From BOG-908 sp965198915 (lineage in GTDB: Bacteria; Pseudomonadota; Alphaproteobacteria; Acetobacterales; Acetobacteraceae), in assembly GCA_965198915.1 (NCBI GenBank), contig CBDAQC010000002.1, positions 1,984,001 to 2,048,000 on the forward strand: a DNA stretch of 64,000 nt, written 5' to 3'. Shown piece after piece: positions 33,382 to 42,360 of this stretch; the stretch's first letter is position 1, and each line of letters begins with the position of its first letter. Made by a program: the position numbers and the translations under genes. Under the pieces are notes generated by a model. It worked only from the letters and a program-made list of their open reading frames with translations. It did no database searches and was not told the origin of the DNA.

Positions 33382-36300
33382 AGCTCATCCTTTGCGCGTC
33401 GTCATCGTCACCATGGACAGCCATTTGTCCGCCGCTGCCGCACGTGCAGAGGCTGTCTTGCGCGAGGAAGTGCCGGGCCTCAGCCTGCGCGTCCACGCGG
33501 CAGACGAGTGGGGTGCCGACAGCGGGGCGCTGGCCGCCTGCCATGCCGATATTGCAAGCGCCGACATCCTCGTCGCCACCATGCTCTTCCTCGAGGACCA
33601 CGTGAAAGCCGTGCAACCCGCGCTGCTCGCGCGGCGGGCCGCATGCCATGCCATGCTGTGCTGCATGTCGGCCGCAGAGATCACGCGGCTGACGAAGCTC
33701 GGCCGCTTCGACATGACGCAGGAAGCAACCGGCGCGCTGGCCGTACTGAAGAAATTGCGCGGCAAGCCGGCCGGCAAGGCTTCCGCGGAGGCCTGCAGCG
33801 GCCAGGCGCAGATGCGCATGCTGAAGCGCCTGCCCAAGCTGATGCGCTTCATCCCCGGCGCGGCGCAGGATGTGCGCGCCTATTTCCTCGGCCTGCAATA
33901 CTGGCTGGCAGGATCGCAAGAGAACCTGACCAACCTGGTGCGCATGCTGATCGAGCGCTATGCCGCAGGCAGCGTCCCCGCCCTCTCCCTGGCGCGCGTG
34001 CAGGCGCCTGTCTGCTACCCTGATATCGGCCTCTACCATCCGCGGGCGCCGGGCCGGATCACCACCGACCTGGACCGCCTTCCCGCCTGGGGCGCGCGCG
34101 GCACCGTCGGTGTGCTGCTGTTGCGGTCCTACCTGCTGTCGGGCAACGCCGCGCATTATGACGGCGCCATAAACGCACTGGAACAGCGCGGCCTGCGCGT
34201 GATACCCGCTTTCGCCAGCGGATTGGACCAGCGCCCCGCCGTTACCGCGTATTTCATGCGTGACGGCGCAGCCTGCGTCGATGCAGTCGTGTCCCTGACC
34301 GGATTTTCGCTGGTTGGCGGGCCTGCCTACAACGACCGCGACGCGGCCGAGCAGCTTCTGGCCACGCTGGACGTGCCCTACGTCACCGCCCATCCTGTCG
34401 AGTTCCAGACGCTGCGAAGCTGGGAGGACGATCCGCGCGGCCTGCTTCCGGTCGAGGCGACCATCATGGTGGCCATTCCGGAGCTCGATGGCGGCATCGT
34501 GCCCATGACCTATGGCGGCCGCTGCGGCCGCGCGCAATCGGATACACCCTGCGAAGGATGTGACGGCGTGCAATGCGCCCGCCTCATGGTCTCGCATCTG
34601 GAGCGCGCAGGCATGCTCGCCAGGCGTGTGGAAAAGCTCGTGCGCTTGCGCCGCGCCGCGCGGGCAGACCGCAAGATCGCCGCCGTGCTGTTCAACTTCC
34701 CGCCCAATGCGGGCGCCACCGGCACCGCCGCCTATCTCGCTGTGTTCGCCTCGCTGTTCAACACGCTGCAAGGGCTCAAGCAGGCCGGCTACCATGTGGA
34801 CCTGCCGGAGAACGCGGACGCGCTCCGCCACGCCATACTCGGGGGCAACGCGGCGCTGCACGGCACGGACGCCAACGTCTTCGCCCGCATCGCCACGGAC
34901 GATCACGTGCGCGGGCAGAAATGGCTGGACGAGATCGAGGGGCAATGGGGCCCCGCCCCAGGCCGCCAGCAGAGCGACGGATCGAGCCTGTTCGTGCTCG
35001 GCGCGCAGTTCGGCCATGTCTTCGTCGGTCTTCAGCCCGCCTTCGGCTACGAGGGCGACCCGATGCGCCTGCTGTTCGAGCGCGGCTTCGCCCCCACCCA
35101 CGCCTTCGCGGCCTTCTATCGCTGGATAGCCGAGGATTTCGGCGCCCATGCGGTGCTGCATTTCGGCACCCATGGCGCGCTGGAATTCATGCCGGGCAAG
35201 CAGGCCGGGCTCTCGGAATCCTGCTGGCCGGACCGCCTGATCGGCGATCTTCCCAACTTCAACCTCTACGCCAGCAACAACCCGTCCGAAGGCATGATCG
35301 CCAAGCGCCGCGCCAACGCGACGCTCATCAGCTATCTCACGCCCCCCACGGCCAATGCCGGCCTGTATCGCGGCCTGTTGGAGCTGAAAGCCTCTCTCGA
35401 CCGCTGGCGCAGCCTGGAGCCCGATGCCGATGCGGAGCAGCGCGGCATGCTGGCGGCCCTCATCCAGGCACAGGCCGCAACGCTCGACCTCGCACCGGCC
35501 GAACCCGCCTTCAATGCCGATTGCGACTGCGAGATCGACGAACTGGGCCGGGCCTTGCTCGAACTGGAATACACGCTGATCCCGCACGGCCTGCATGTGA
35601 TAGGCGAGCCGCCTGACGAGGCTTCGCGGCACGGCATGCTGGATGCCGCCGGCATCGCACCCGGCGCGGAGCGCGACAGGCTGGACGGCCTGCTTGCCAC
35701 TGACAGCGAGATCCCCGCCATCATCCACGCACTCGATGGCGGCTATGTCCGGCCTGCCCCCGGCGGCGACCTGTTGCGCAACACCGCAATCCTGCCGACC
35801 GGCCGCAATCTGCACGGCTTCGACCCGTTCCGCCTGCCCAGCCTGTTCGCCTGCCAGGACGGCGCCCGCCAGGCCGACCGACTCCTCGCGCGCCATGCCC
35901 AGGCCGGCGCGCCGCTGCCCGAGACCATCGCCATGGTGCTCTGGGGCACCGACAACCTGAAGACCGAGGGCGGCCCGATCGCCCAGGCGCTCTGGCTGAT
36001 GGGCGCCGCCCCGCGCTTCGACAGCTACGGCCGCCTGTCCGGCGCCCGCCTCATCCCCCTCGGCGAGTTGGGCCGGCCCAGGATCGACGTGGTGCTGACG
36101 CTGTCAGGGATATTCCGTGACCTGCTGCCGCTGCAGACGAGGCTTCTCGCCGAAGCGGCGCTTCTCGCCGCCTCGGCCGATGAATCCGTCGTGCAAAACC
36201 ACGTCCGCCGGCACGCCCTCGCCTTCCTTGCAGCCCATGGCGGGAGCATGGAGCAGGCCAGCCTGCGCGTGTTCGGCAATGCGGACGGCGCCTACGGGTC

Positions 36301-36997
36301 CAACGTCAACCAGATGGTCGGCGCCGGCGTCTGGACCGACGAGGACGAACTCGCCGACGCGTATGTTGCCCGCAAGGGTTTTGCGTACGGCGTGTCCGGG
36401 CGGCCGGAGAAGCAGGCGAATGTGCTCGGACACATCCTGGCCAGCGTCGACGTCACCTACCAGAACCTCGACAGCATCGAACTCGGTGTCACCACGGTGG
36501 ACCACTACTTCGACACGCTCGGCGGCATCACCCGCGCCGTGCGCCGCGCCCGCGGCGGCACGGCGGCCTCGGTCTATATCGGCGACCAGACCCGCGGTGA
36601 CGGCGTGGTGCGCACGCTCACCGAACAGGTCTCGCTGGAGACGCGGACGCGCGCGCTGAACCCGAAATGGTACGAGGCGCTGCTGAAGCACGGCTACGAA
36701 GGCGTGCGGGAGATCGACGCGCACGTCACCAACACGCTCGGCTGGTCGGCCACGACCGGCGAGGTTTCCCCCTGGGTGTATCAGAAACTCGCGGAAACCT
36801 ACGTGCTGGACGAGACGATGCGCGAGCGCCTGGCCGCGCTCAATCCAAAGGCCTCGCTGAAGATCGCAAACCGCCTGCTTGAGGCGAGCGAGCGCAAATA
36901 CTGGTCGCCGGACCAGGCCACCCTGGACGCGCTACGCGGCGCCGGGGAGGATCTCGAGGACCGGCTCGAAGGCATCGGCACGGAGATGGCGGCATGA
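33371..36997 (+). CDS. bchH: BchH, magnesium chelatase subunit H
   Basis: BchH binds protoporphyrin IX and is the catalytic subunit of Mg chelatase, working with BchI and BchD. The 1208-residue protein starts at MHAEAHPLRVVIVTMDSH and contains the CobN-type signatures 'HFGTHGALEFMPGKQ' and 'YGSNVNQMVG'. The ATG at 33371 lies inside the end of bchB, and the stop overlaps bchL (ATGA). It is the branch-point enzyme between haem and bacteriochlorophyll. Confidence 0.97.
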   Translation: MHAEAHPLRVVIVTMDSHLSAAAARAEAVLREEVPGLSLRVHAADEWGADSGALAACHADIASADILVATMLFLEDHVKAVQPALLARRAACHAMLCCMSAAEITRLTKLGRFDMTQEATGALAVLKKLRGKPAGKASAEACSGQAQMRMLKRLPKLMRFIPGAAQDVRAYFLGLQYWLAGSQENLTNLVRMLIERYAAGSVPALSLARVQAPVCYPDIGLYHPRAPGRITTDLDRLPAWGARGTVGVLLLRSYLLSGNAAHYDGAINALEQRGLRVIPAFASGLDQRPAVTAYFMRDGAACVDAVVSLTGFSLVGGPAYNDRDAAEQLLATLDVPYVTAHPVEFQTLRSWEDDPRGLLPVEATIMVAIPELDGGIVPMTYGGRCGRAQSDTPCEGCDGVQCARLMVSHLERAGMLARRVEKLVRLRRAARADRKIAAVLFNFPPNAGATGTAAYLAVFASLFNTLQGLKQAGYHVDLPENADALRHAILGGNAALHGTDANVFARIATDDHVRGQKWLDEIEGQWGPAPGRQQSDGSSLFVLGAQFGHVFVGLQPAFGYEGDPMRLLFERGFAPTHAFAAFYRWIAEDFGAHAVLHFGTHGALEFMPGKQAGLSESCWPDRLIGDLPNFNLYASNNPSEGMIAKRRANATLISYLTPPTANAGLYRGLLELKASLDRWRSLEPDADAEQRGMLAALIQAQAATLDLAPAEPAFNADCDCEIDELGRALLELEYTLIPHGLHVIGEPPDEASRHGMLDAAGIAPGAERDRLDGLLATDSEIPAIIHALDGGYVRPAPGGDLLRNTAILPTGRNLHGFDPFRLPSLFACQDGARQADRLLARHAQAGAPLPETIAMVLWGTDNLKTEGGPIAQALWLMGAAPRFDSYGRLSGARLIPLGELGRPRIDVVLTLSGIFRDLLPLQTRLLAEAALLAASADESVVQNHVRRHALAFLAAHGGSMEQASLRVFGNADGAYGSNVNQMVGAGVWTDEDELADAYVARKGFAYGVSGRPEKQANVLGHILASVDVTYQNLDSIELGVTTVDHYFDTLGGITRAVRRARGGTAASVYIGDQTRGDGVVRTLTEQVSLETRTRALNPKWYEALLKHGYEGVREIDAHVTNTLGWSATTGEVSPWVYQKLAETYVLDETMRERLAALNPKASLKIANRLLEASERKYWSPDQATLDALRGAGEDLEDRLEGIGTEMAA

Positions 36998-37902
36998 GCG
37001 ACACATTGGCCCGGCCCAGAAGCAACCTCCTGCCCAAACGCGGCGACGGGGAGGGCAGCGTGCAGGTGCGGCTCGATCCGGCGCTGAAGATCGGCACGGC
37101 GAAGGTGTTCGCCGTCTACGGCAAGGGTGGCATCGGCAAGAGCACGACCTCTTCCAACCTGTCGGTCGCCTTCAGCAAGCTCGGCAAGCGCGTGCTGCAG
37201 ATCGGCTGCGACCCCAAGCACGACTCGACCTTCACCCTGACCAAGCATCTGCAACCAACCGTGATCGACGTCCTGGAGACGGTGGACTTCCACAGCGAAG
37301 AACTGCGCGTCGAGGATTTCGTGTTCCAGGGCTACAACGGCGTGATGTGCGTGGAAGCCGGCGGGCCGCCGGCGGGCACCGGCTGCGGCGGCTACGTCGT
37401 CGGCCAGACCGTCAAGCTCCTGAAGGAGCATCACCTGCTTGAAGAGACTGACGTCGTCATCTTCGACGTGCTCGGCGACGTGGTATGTGGCGGCTTTGCC
37501 GCACCCTTGCAGCATGCCGACCGCGCCCTGATCGTGGCCGCCAACGATTTCGACAGCATCTTTGCGATGAACCGGATCGTCGCGGCGATCGGCGCCAAGG
37601 CGCGCAACTACAACGTCCGGCTCGGCGGCGTCATCTGCAACCGCTCGGCCGCGACCGACCAGGTGGATCGCTACAATGCGGCCACGGGCCTGTCGACGCT
37701 CGCGCATTTCCCCGATCTGGACGTGATCCGCCGCTCCCGGCTGAAGAAATCGACGCTGTTCGAAATGGAGAGCTCGCCCGAGCTGGAGGCGGTGAAGGCC
37801 GAGTATCTGCGCCTGGCGGCACAGCTCTGGGCCGGCACCACGCCGCTGGAGGGCACGCCGCTCAAGGACCGCGAGATCTTCGACCTGCTGGGCTACGAGT
37901 GA
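36994..37902 (+). CDS. bchL: BchL, protochlorophyllide reductase iron-sulfur ATPase
   Basis: BchL is the NifH-like electron donor to BchNB. The 302 residues contain the P-loop 'YGKGGIGKSTTSSNL', 'CDPKHDSTFT', and the cluster cysteines in 'GTGCGGYV' and 'GDVVCGGFAAP'. An N-terminal extension of about 35 residues precedes the ATPase fold. It overlaps bchH by 4 bp and bchM by 1 bp. Confidence 0.97.
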   Translation: MSDTLARPRSNLLPKRGDGEGSVQVRLDPALKIGTAKVFAVYGKGGIGKSTTSSNLSVAFSKLGKRVLQIGCDPKHDSTFTLTKHLQPTVIDVLETVDFHSEELRVEDFVFQGYNGVMCVEAGGPPAGTGCGGYVVGQTVKLLKEHHLLEETDVVIFDVLGDVVCGGFAAPLQHADRALIVAANDFDSIFAMNRIVAAIGAKARNYNVRLGGVICNRSAATDQVDRYNAATGLSTLAHFPDLDVIRRSRLKKSTLFEMESSPELEAVKAEYLRLAAQLWAGTTPLEGTPLKDREIFDLLGYE

Positions 37903-38603
37903 TGACGACGGCGACCTACATCGCGCGGCGCGGCCAGCTCGAAACCTATTTCGACCGCACCGCCTCGGAAGCCTGGGCCCGCCTCACCTCGGACGCGCCG
38001 GTCAGCGGCATACGGGCAACCGTGCGCGCCGGCCGCGACCGCATGCGCGCCAATCTTCTCGCCTGGCTACCGCCAGACCTCGAAGGCGCGCGCATCCTGG
38101 ACGCCGGCTGCGGCACCGGTGCGCTGGCGGTCGAAGCGGCAAGGCGCGGCGCGCATGTCACCGCGATAGATCTGTCGCCGACCCTCATCGCGCTCGCCCG
38201 CGACCGGGCGCCACGCGATCTCGGGCCCGGCCGCATCGACTTCGCGGCAGGGGACATGATGTCGGAGTCCTGGGGCCGCTTCGACCATGTCGTCGCCATG
38301 GACTCGCTCATCCATTATTGCGCGCCGGACATGGCGCGTTCCGCCGCCTGGCTCGCCGCGCATGCCACGCGGTCGGTCGTCTTCACGTTCGCGCCGCGCA
38401 CGCCGCTCCTCAGCCTCATGCATGCGGCCGGGCGGCTGTTTCCGCGCGCCGACCGCGCGCCGGCCATCGAACCCGTGTCTCACCGGACGATCACGGGGCT
38501 GCTGCGCCGCAATCCGGACCTGGCCGACTGGCAGCTCGGCAGGGATGCTCGCGTCACCACGGGCTTCTACATGAGCCACGCGCTGGAGCTCGTCAGGCTA
38601 TGA
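37902..38603 (+). CDS. bchM: BchM, Mg-protoporphyrin IX O-methyltransferase
   Basis: BchM transfers a methyl group from SAM to the ring-C propionate, giving the substrate of the AcsF cyclase. The 233-residue product has the SAM motif 'ILDAGCGTGALAVEAARRGA' and 'VTAIDLS', plus the downstream 'SLIHY'. The ATG at 37902 shares one base with the bchL stop (TGATG). It is followed by lhaA with a 4-bp overlap. Confidence 0.96.
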   Translation: MTTATYIARRGQLETYFDRTASEAWARLTSDAPVSGIRATVRAGRDRMRANLLAWLPPDLEGARILDAGCGTGALAVEAARRGAHVTAIDLSPTLIALARDRAPRDLGPGRIDFAAGDMMSESWGRFDHVVAMDSLIHYCAPDMARSAAWLAAHATRSVVFTFAPRTPLLSLMHAAGRLFPRADRAPAIEPVSHRTITGLLRRNPDLADWQLGRDARVTTGFYMSHALELVRL

Positions 38604-40087
38604 GCGCCAGCGTGGCTGCACCGACCCGGTTCCGCCGCCTGAACCGCAAGCTCGCCGGCAATTGGACGAAGGTCGGCACGGGGTTCCTGCCTTTTGCCGA
38701 TGCCGCCACTGCAGAGATGCCGTTGTCGCGGCTGCTGCGCCTGTCGCTGTTCCAGGTCACCGTCGGCATGGCCACGGTGCTGCTCATCGGCACGCTGAAC
38801 CGCGTCATGATCGTCGAACTCGGCGTGCCAACCTGGCTCGTCGCCATCATGATATCGCTGCCGCTGATCTTCGCGCCGTTCCGCGCCGTGGTCGGGTTCC
38901 GCTCGGACCATCACCGCTCTGTGCTCGGCTGGAAGCGCGTGCCCTATCTGTGGTTCGGCACCATGCTGCAGTTCGGCGGCTTCGCCATCATGCCGTTCGC
39001 GCTCATCATCCTCTCCGGTGACAGCAACGGTCCCGTCATCGTCGGCCAGGCTGCCGCATCGCTCGCGTTCCTGCTGGTGGGTGCCGGCCTGCACACCACC
39101 CAGACTGTGGGCCTCGCTTTGGCAACCGATCTCACGCCTGTCGAAAAGCATCCGAAAGTGGTGGCCCTGCTGTGCATGATGCTGCTGCTCGGCATCGTGT
39201 TCAGCGCTCTCTTCTTCGGCGCGCTGCTCGCGCATTTTTCGGAGATACGGCTGATCCAGGTGATCCAGGGCGCGGCGGTGATAACCATGGTCCTGAACGC
39301 CATCGCGTTGTGGAAGCAGGAGCCGCGGCGCCCGTCCGAAACCGCACCCGACCGCAGCCGCCCGAGCTTCGCCCAGGCCTGGGCCGAGTTCGACCGCGAG
39401 GGTGGCACCCGCCGCCGCCTGGCCGCCCTGGGCTTCGGCACCGTCGCGTTCAGCATGCAGGACGTGCTTCTGGAGCCGTATGGCGGTCAGGTCCTGCATT
39501 TGCCGGTGGGCGCCACCACCGCCTTCACGGCGTTGCTGGCGGTGGGCGGCCTGCTGGGCTTCGGACTTGCGGCGCGCCTCCTCGGCCGTGGCATGGACCC
39601 TTACCGCCTGGCCAGCCTCGGCGCGGTCGCGGGGCTGTTCGCCTTCGCCGCCCTGGTCCTCGCCGCGCCCATGCAATCCGTCCTCCTGTTCGCCGCAGGG
39701 GTCGCCACGATCGGCTTCGGCGCCGGCCTGTTCGCCCACTGCACGCTGACGGCCGCCATGTCGATGGCAGGCGCCGGCCAGATCGGCCTTGCTTTGGGCA
39801 TCTGGGGCGCCGTCCAGGCCTCCGCCGCCGGCATGGCCGTGGCGAGCGGCGGGCTGATACGTGACGGCGTCGGCGTGCTGGCCCAACGTGGCAGCCTCGG
39901 GCCTGCTCTGGCCGACCCCGCCACAGGCTACGGCGTCGTCTACGTGATCGAGATCGCCCTGCTGTTCGCGACCATCATCGCCGCCGGCCCACTCGTTCGC
40001 AGCCCGTCTGCCCGGTCGCGCGGACCGTCCCACGCCCAGCCGCTCGCCCCTAACCTGATCTTCAGCACATCGAGGAACCCGTCATGA
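38600..40087 (+). CDS. lhaA: LhaA, LH1 assembly factor (PucC/BCH2 family)
   Basis: LhaA is a 12-helix MFS-like protein that aids LH1 assembly, possibly by delivering pigment. The 495 residues open 'MSASVAAPTRFRRLNRKLAG', followed by 'RVMIVELGVPTWLVA', 'RAVVGFRSDHHRSVLGWKRV' and 'FSMQDVLLEPYGGQVL', all characteristic of the family. The start overlaps the bchM stop (ATGA), and the end overlaps puhA. It is the only PucC-type gene in the window. Confidence 0.95.
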   Translation: MSASVAAPTRFRRLNRKLAGNWTKVGTGFLPFADAATAEMPLSRLLRLSLFQVTVGMATVLLIGTLNRVMIVELGVPTWLVAIMISLPLIFAPFRAVVGFRSDHHRSVLGWKRVPYLWFGTMLQFGGFAIMPFALIILSGDSNGPVIVGQAAASLAFLLVGAGLHTTQTVGLALATDLTPVEKHPKVVALLCMMLLLGIVFSALFFGALLAHFSEIRLIQVIQGAAVITMVLNAIALWKQEPRRPSETAPDRSRPSFAQAWAEFDREGGTRRRLAALGFGTVAFSMQDVLLEPYGGQVLHLPVGATTAFTALLAVGGLLGFGLAARLLGRGMDPYRLASLGAVAGLFAFAALVLAAPMQSVLLFAAGVATIGFGAGLFAHCTLTAAMSMAGAGQIGLALGIWGAVQASAAGMAVASGGLIRDGVGVLAQRGSLGPALADPATGYGVVYVIEIALLFATIIAAGPLVRSPSARSRGPSHAQPLAPNLIFSTSRNPS

Positions 40088-40863
40088 ACCCAGGAGCAGG
40101 CGCCCTTCTCGCGCGTTTCGATCTTGCCCAGCTCACGGTCTACGTATTCTGGGGTTTCTTCTTCAGCCTCGTCTGGTGGCTGCGGCGCGAGGACCACCGT
40201 GAGGGCTACCCTCTGGTGCCGGACTACCCCCACCAGGCGGCGAGCGAATACCCGGCCATGCCGCCGCCCAAGCATTTCAGGCTCGGCAACGGCTCCACCG
40301 TCGCGGCGCCGCGCGGCGAGAAGCCCGAGACCTTCGCCGCCGAACGCGTGCTCGGTTTTGCCGGCGCGCCGTTCGAACCCACGGGCAACCCGATGCTCGA
40401 CGGCGTGGGACCTGCTGCCTACGCCCAGCGGCACGACTCGCCGGAGGTGGCCTATGACGACGGCCTGCCGAAGATCGTGCCATTGCGCAGCGCCGAAGAG
40501 TTCTTCGTCTCGCACGAGGACCCCGACCCGCGCGGCTACGATGTCATCGGCGGCGACGGCCTGCTGGCCGGCCGGGTCGTGGACGTGTGGATCGACCGTT
40601 CGGAATACATCGCCCGCTACCTCGAGGTGGAAACGCTGGCCGAATACGGCGCTCGCCGCGTGCTTCTGCCGACGCATTTCGTGAACTTCCGAACCCGCCA
40701 GCAGGCGATCAAGGTGAAGGCCATTTTCGCCGCCCATTTCGCCGATGTTCCCGCCCTCAAGGATCCCGACACGGTGACATCGCTGGAGGAGGATAAGATC
40801 GTCGCGTATTACGGTGGCGGACTGCTCTACGCGACGCCCTCGCGCATGGCGCCGCTGCTGTGA
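40084..40863 (+). CDS. puhA: PuhA, reaction-centre H subunit
   Basis: The H subunit caps the cytoplasmic face of PufLM and guides protons to QB. The 259-residue protein has one N-terminal helix ('LTVYVFWGFFFSLVWWLRRE') followed by a PRC-barrel domain with 'YDVIGGDGLLAGRVVDVWID' and 'FVNFRTRQQAIKVKAIFA'. It is encoded far from pufLM as usual and overlaps both lhaA and puhB by 4 bp. Confidence 0.97.
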   Translation: MNPGAGALLARFDLAQLTVYVFWGFFFSLVWWLRREDHREGYPLVPDYPHQAASEYPAMPPPKHFRLGNGSTVAAPRGEKPETFAAERVLGFAGAPFEPTGNPMLDGVGPAAYAQRHDSPEVAYDDGLPKIVPLRSAEEFFVSHEDPDPRGYDVIGGDGLLAGRVVDVWIDRSEYIARYLEVETLAEYGARRVLLPTHFVNFRTRQQAIKVKAIFAAHFADVPALKDPDTVTSLEEDKIVAYYGGGLLYATPSRMAPLL

Positions 40864-41558
40864 GCGCCCGTCATTTGGCGGCCGGCGGTGCCGCTCCAGG
40901 AGCTGCAAAAGCTGCGCTGCCCTCCGGCCTGCCAGGACGCTTGCCGGACGGCGAGACGCTGCTCTGGCAGGGCAGGCCGCATGCGGGCACGCTGCTGGTG
41001 CGCGCCTTCCACCTGCGGCTCGTCGCCGCCTATTTCGCCGTCCTGATCGCAGCCTCGGCGGTCTCGGCGGCGCGGCACGGCGCCACCCTGCACGCGGAGT
41101 ACCTGGTCGTGCTCCACCGGGCCGCCCTGGCCGCCATCCTCTTTGCGCTCGCTGGCCTCTACGCCTGGGCGGTGCAGCGCAGCACCACCTACAGCATCAC
41201 CTCGCAACGCGTGGTGATGAGCCTTGGCATCGCCCTGCCCGTCTCTCTCAACATCCCGTTCTCCGGGATTGACGCAGCCGGGCTGCGCCTCCACCGCGGC
41301 GGCGCCGGTGACATCACCCTGCGTCTCCTGCCCGGCAAGGGCCTGTCCTATTTCCTCCTGTGGCCGCATGCGCGTCCCTGGCACCTGGCCCGTGCCGAGC
41401 CGATGCTGCGCTGCGTGGCGAACGCTGAACAGGCCTCCCGGATACTCGCTGCCGCGCTCGCCGAGCACGCCAGCGCTCATCCGGCGGCGGCCGCCACCAA
41501 GCGCCATGCGGTCAGGCTTGTCACCGCCCCCGGGCGTGGTGCGATGGTACGCGCGTGA
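40860..41558 (+). CDS. puhB: PuhB, reaction-centre assembly protein
   Basis: PuhB is a membrane protein with a bacterial PH-like region needed for efficient reaction-centre assembly. The 232-residue product has 'LPDGETLLWQGRP', two or three helices (about 55-75, 85-105) and then the 'TTYSITSQRVVMSLGIALP' segment typical of bPH domains. It begins within the puhA stop (overlap 4 bp) and is followed directly by puhC. Confidence 0.93.
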   Translation: MSARHLAAGGAAPGAAKAALPSGLPGRLPDGETLLWQGRPHAGTLLVRAFHLRLVAAYFAVLIAASAVSAARHGATLHAEYLVVLHRAALAAILFALAGLYAWAVQRSTTYSITSQRVVMSLGIALPVSLNIPFSGIDAAGLRLHRGGAGDITLRLLPGKGLSYFLLWPHARPWHLARAEPMLRCVANAEQASRILAAALAEHASAHPAAAATKRHAVRLVTAPGRGAMVRA

Positions 41559-42043
41559 TGCGGGCCCCGGCATCTGGCGGGGTCCAGGCCCGGCCCGGCC
41601 GCTTCCCGCATTTCCCGCTGGTCGCCGCCGCGTCGCTCATCGGCTTCACCCTGCTTGCGGCTTCCCTGGGAAGGCTGACCGGGGCCGCAGACCCGCCTGC
41701 CGCGCCGGCCACAGCCCAACGCGACCTGCGTTTCGCCGACCGCGATGATGGCGCAGTGATAGTGACCATGGCCGATACCGGACAGGTGCTGGACGTGATG
41801 ACCGGCCAGAACGGCTTCCTGCGCGGCACGCTACGCGGCTTCGCCAGAACCCGCCGTGCCGACCACATAGGCTCAACCCCGCCGCTTCGCCTGACGGGCT
41901 ATGCCGACGGCAGGCTGGTGCTGCTCGACCCTTCGACGGGCCGGGTCGTCGAACTCGAGGCTTTCGGCAGTGCCAACGAAGCCGTATTCGTACGCCTGTT
42001 GACAAAGCCGCCCGCGCCGGTGGCAGGATCGGGAGGCATCTGA
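41558..42043 (+). CDS. puhC: PuhC, photosynthetic complex assembly protein
   Basis: PuhC supports assembly or reorganisation of the reaction centre-LH1 complex. The 161 residues have one N-terminal helix ('LVAAASLIGFTLLAASLG') and a periplasmic domain with 'DVMTGQNGFLRGTLRGFAR' near the middle, a family hallmark. The ATG at 41558 shares the puhB stop (TGATG); a GTG one codon earlier is equally possible. The stop overlaps the next gene. Confidence 0.9.
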   Translation: MRAPASGGVQARPGRFPHFPLVAAASLIGFTLLAASLGRLTGAADPPAAPATAQRDLRFADRDDGAVIVTMADTGQVLDVMTGQNGFLRGTLRGFARTRRADHIGSTPPLRLTGYADGRLVLLDPSTGRVVELEAFGSANEAVFVRLLTKPPAPVAGSGGI

Positions 42044-42360
42044 TGACCACATTGCGCTCCACCCCGCTCACCATCGCCTGCGACGTCGATCTGGAGCGAA
42101 CGGACGACAGCTTCCACGCTTACGCCGTGCCGGACGGCATAGAGATACGCCCGGGCGACCGTGTGCAGGTCCACAACATGCCCAACCGCCTGCACTACGG
42201 AGAGACGCGGCATTTCCGCGCCCAGGCCACACTGATACGCGCCGGCCGCCTGCGCCGCCTGTGGACCGAGTTCACCTCCGTGTTCGACCTGACCAGCCTG
42301 TACGAGGTGGGTTTCGCGCCGCCACAGGACCTCATCTTGCGCCCTAGGAGCAGTTCATGA
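42043..42360 (+). CDS. Conserved photosynthesis-cluster protein between puhC and acsF, unknown function
   Basis: The 105-residue soluble product (MTTLRSTPLTIACDVDLERT...) has no membrane span, no cofactor motif and no cysteine cluster; the only Cys is in the first strand. It contains 'EIRPGDRVQVHNMPNRLHYG', which looks like a small beta-barrel segment. A small ORF in this position recurs in alphaproteobacterial photosynthesis clusters, so a role in assembly or cyclase function is plausible but unproven. Overlaps with puhC and acsF support expression. Confidence 0.7.
   Translation: MTTLRSTPLTIACDVDLERTDDSFHAYAVPDGIEIRPGDRVQVHNMPNRLHYGETRHFRAQATLIRAGRLRRLWTEFTSVFDLTSLYEVGFAPPQDLILRPRSSS

Noticed and set aside
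33335..35896. An 853-codon open frame antisense to bchH
   Set aside because: GC-rich codon bias of bchH leaves the opposite strand open. The translation is Arg/Gly/Ala/Gln-rich with no family resemblance, while the sense frame is a textbook BchH.
41555..41557. GTG as puhC start
   Set aside because: It differs from the ATG at 41558 by a single codon. The ATG shares the puhB stop in a normal TGATG overlap and was preferred.
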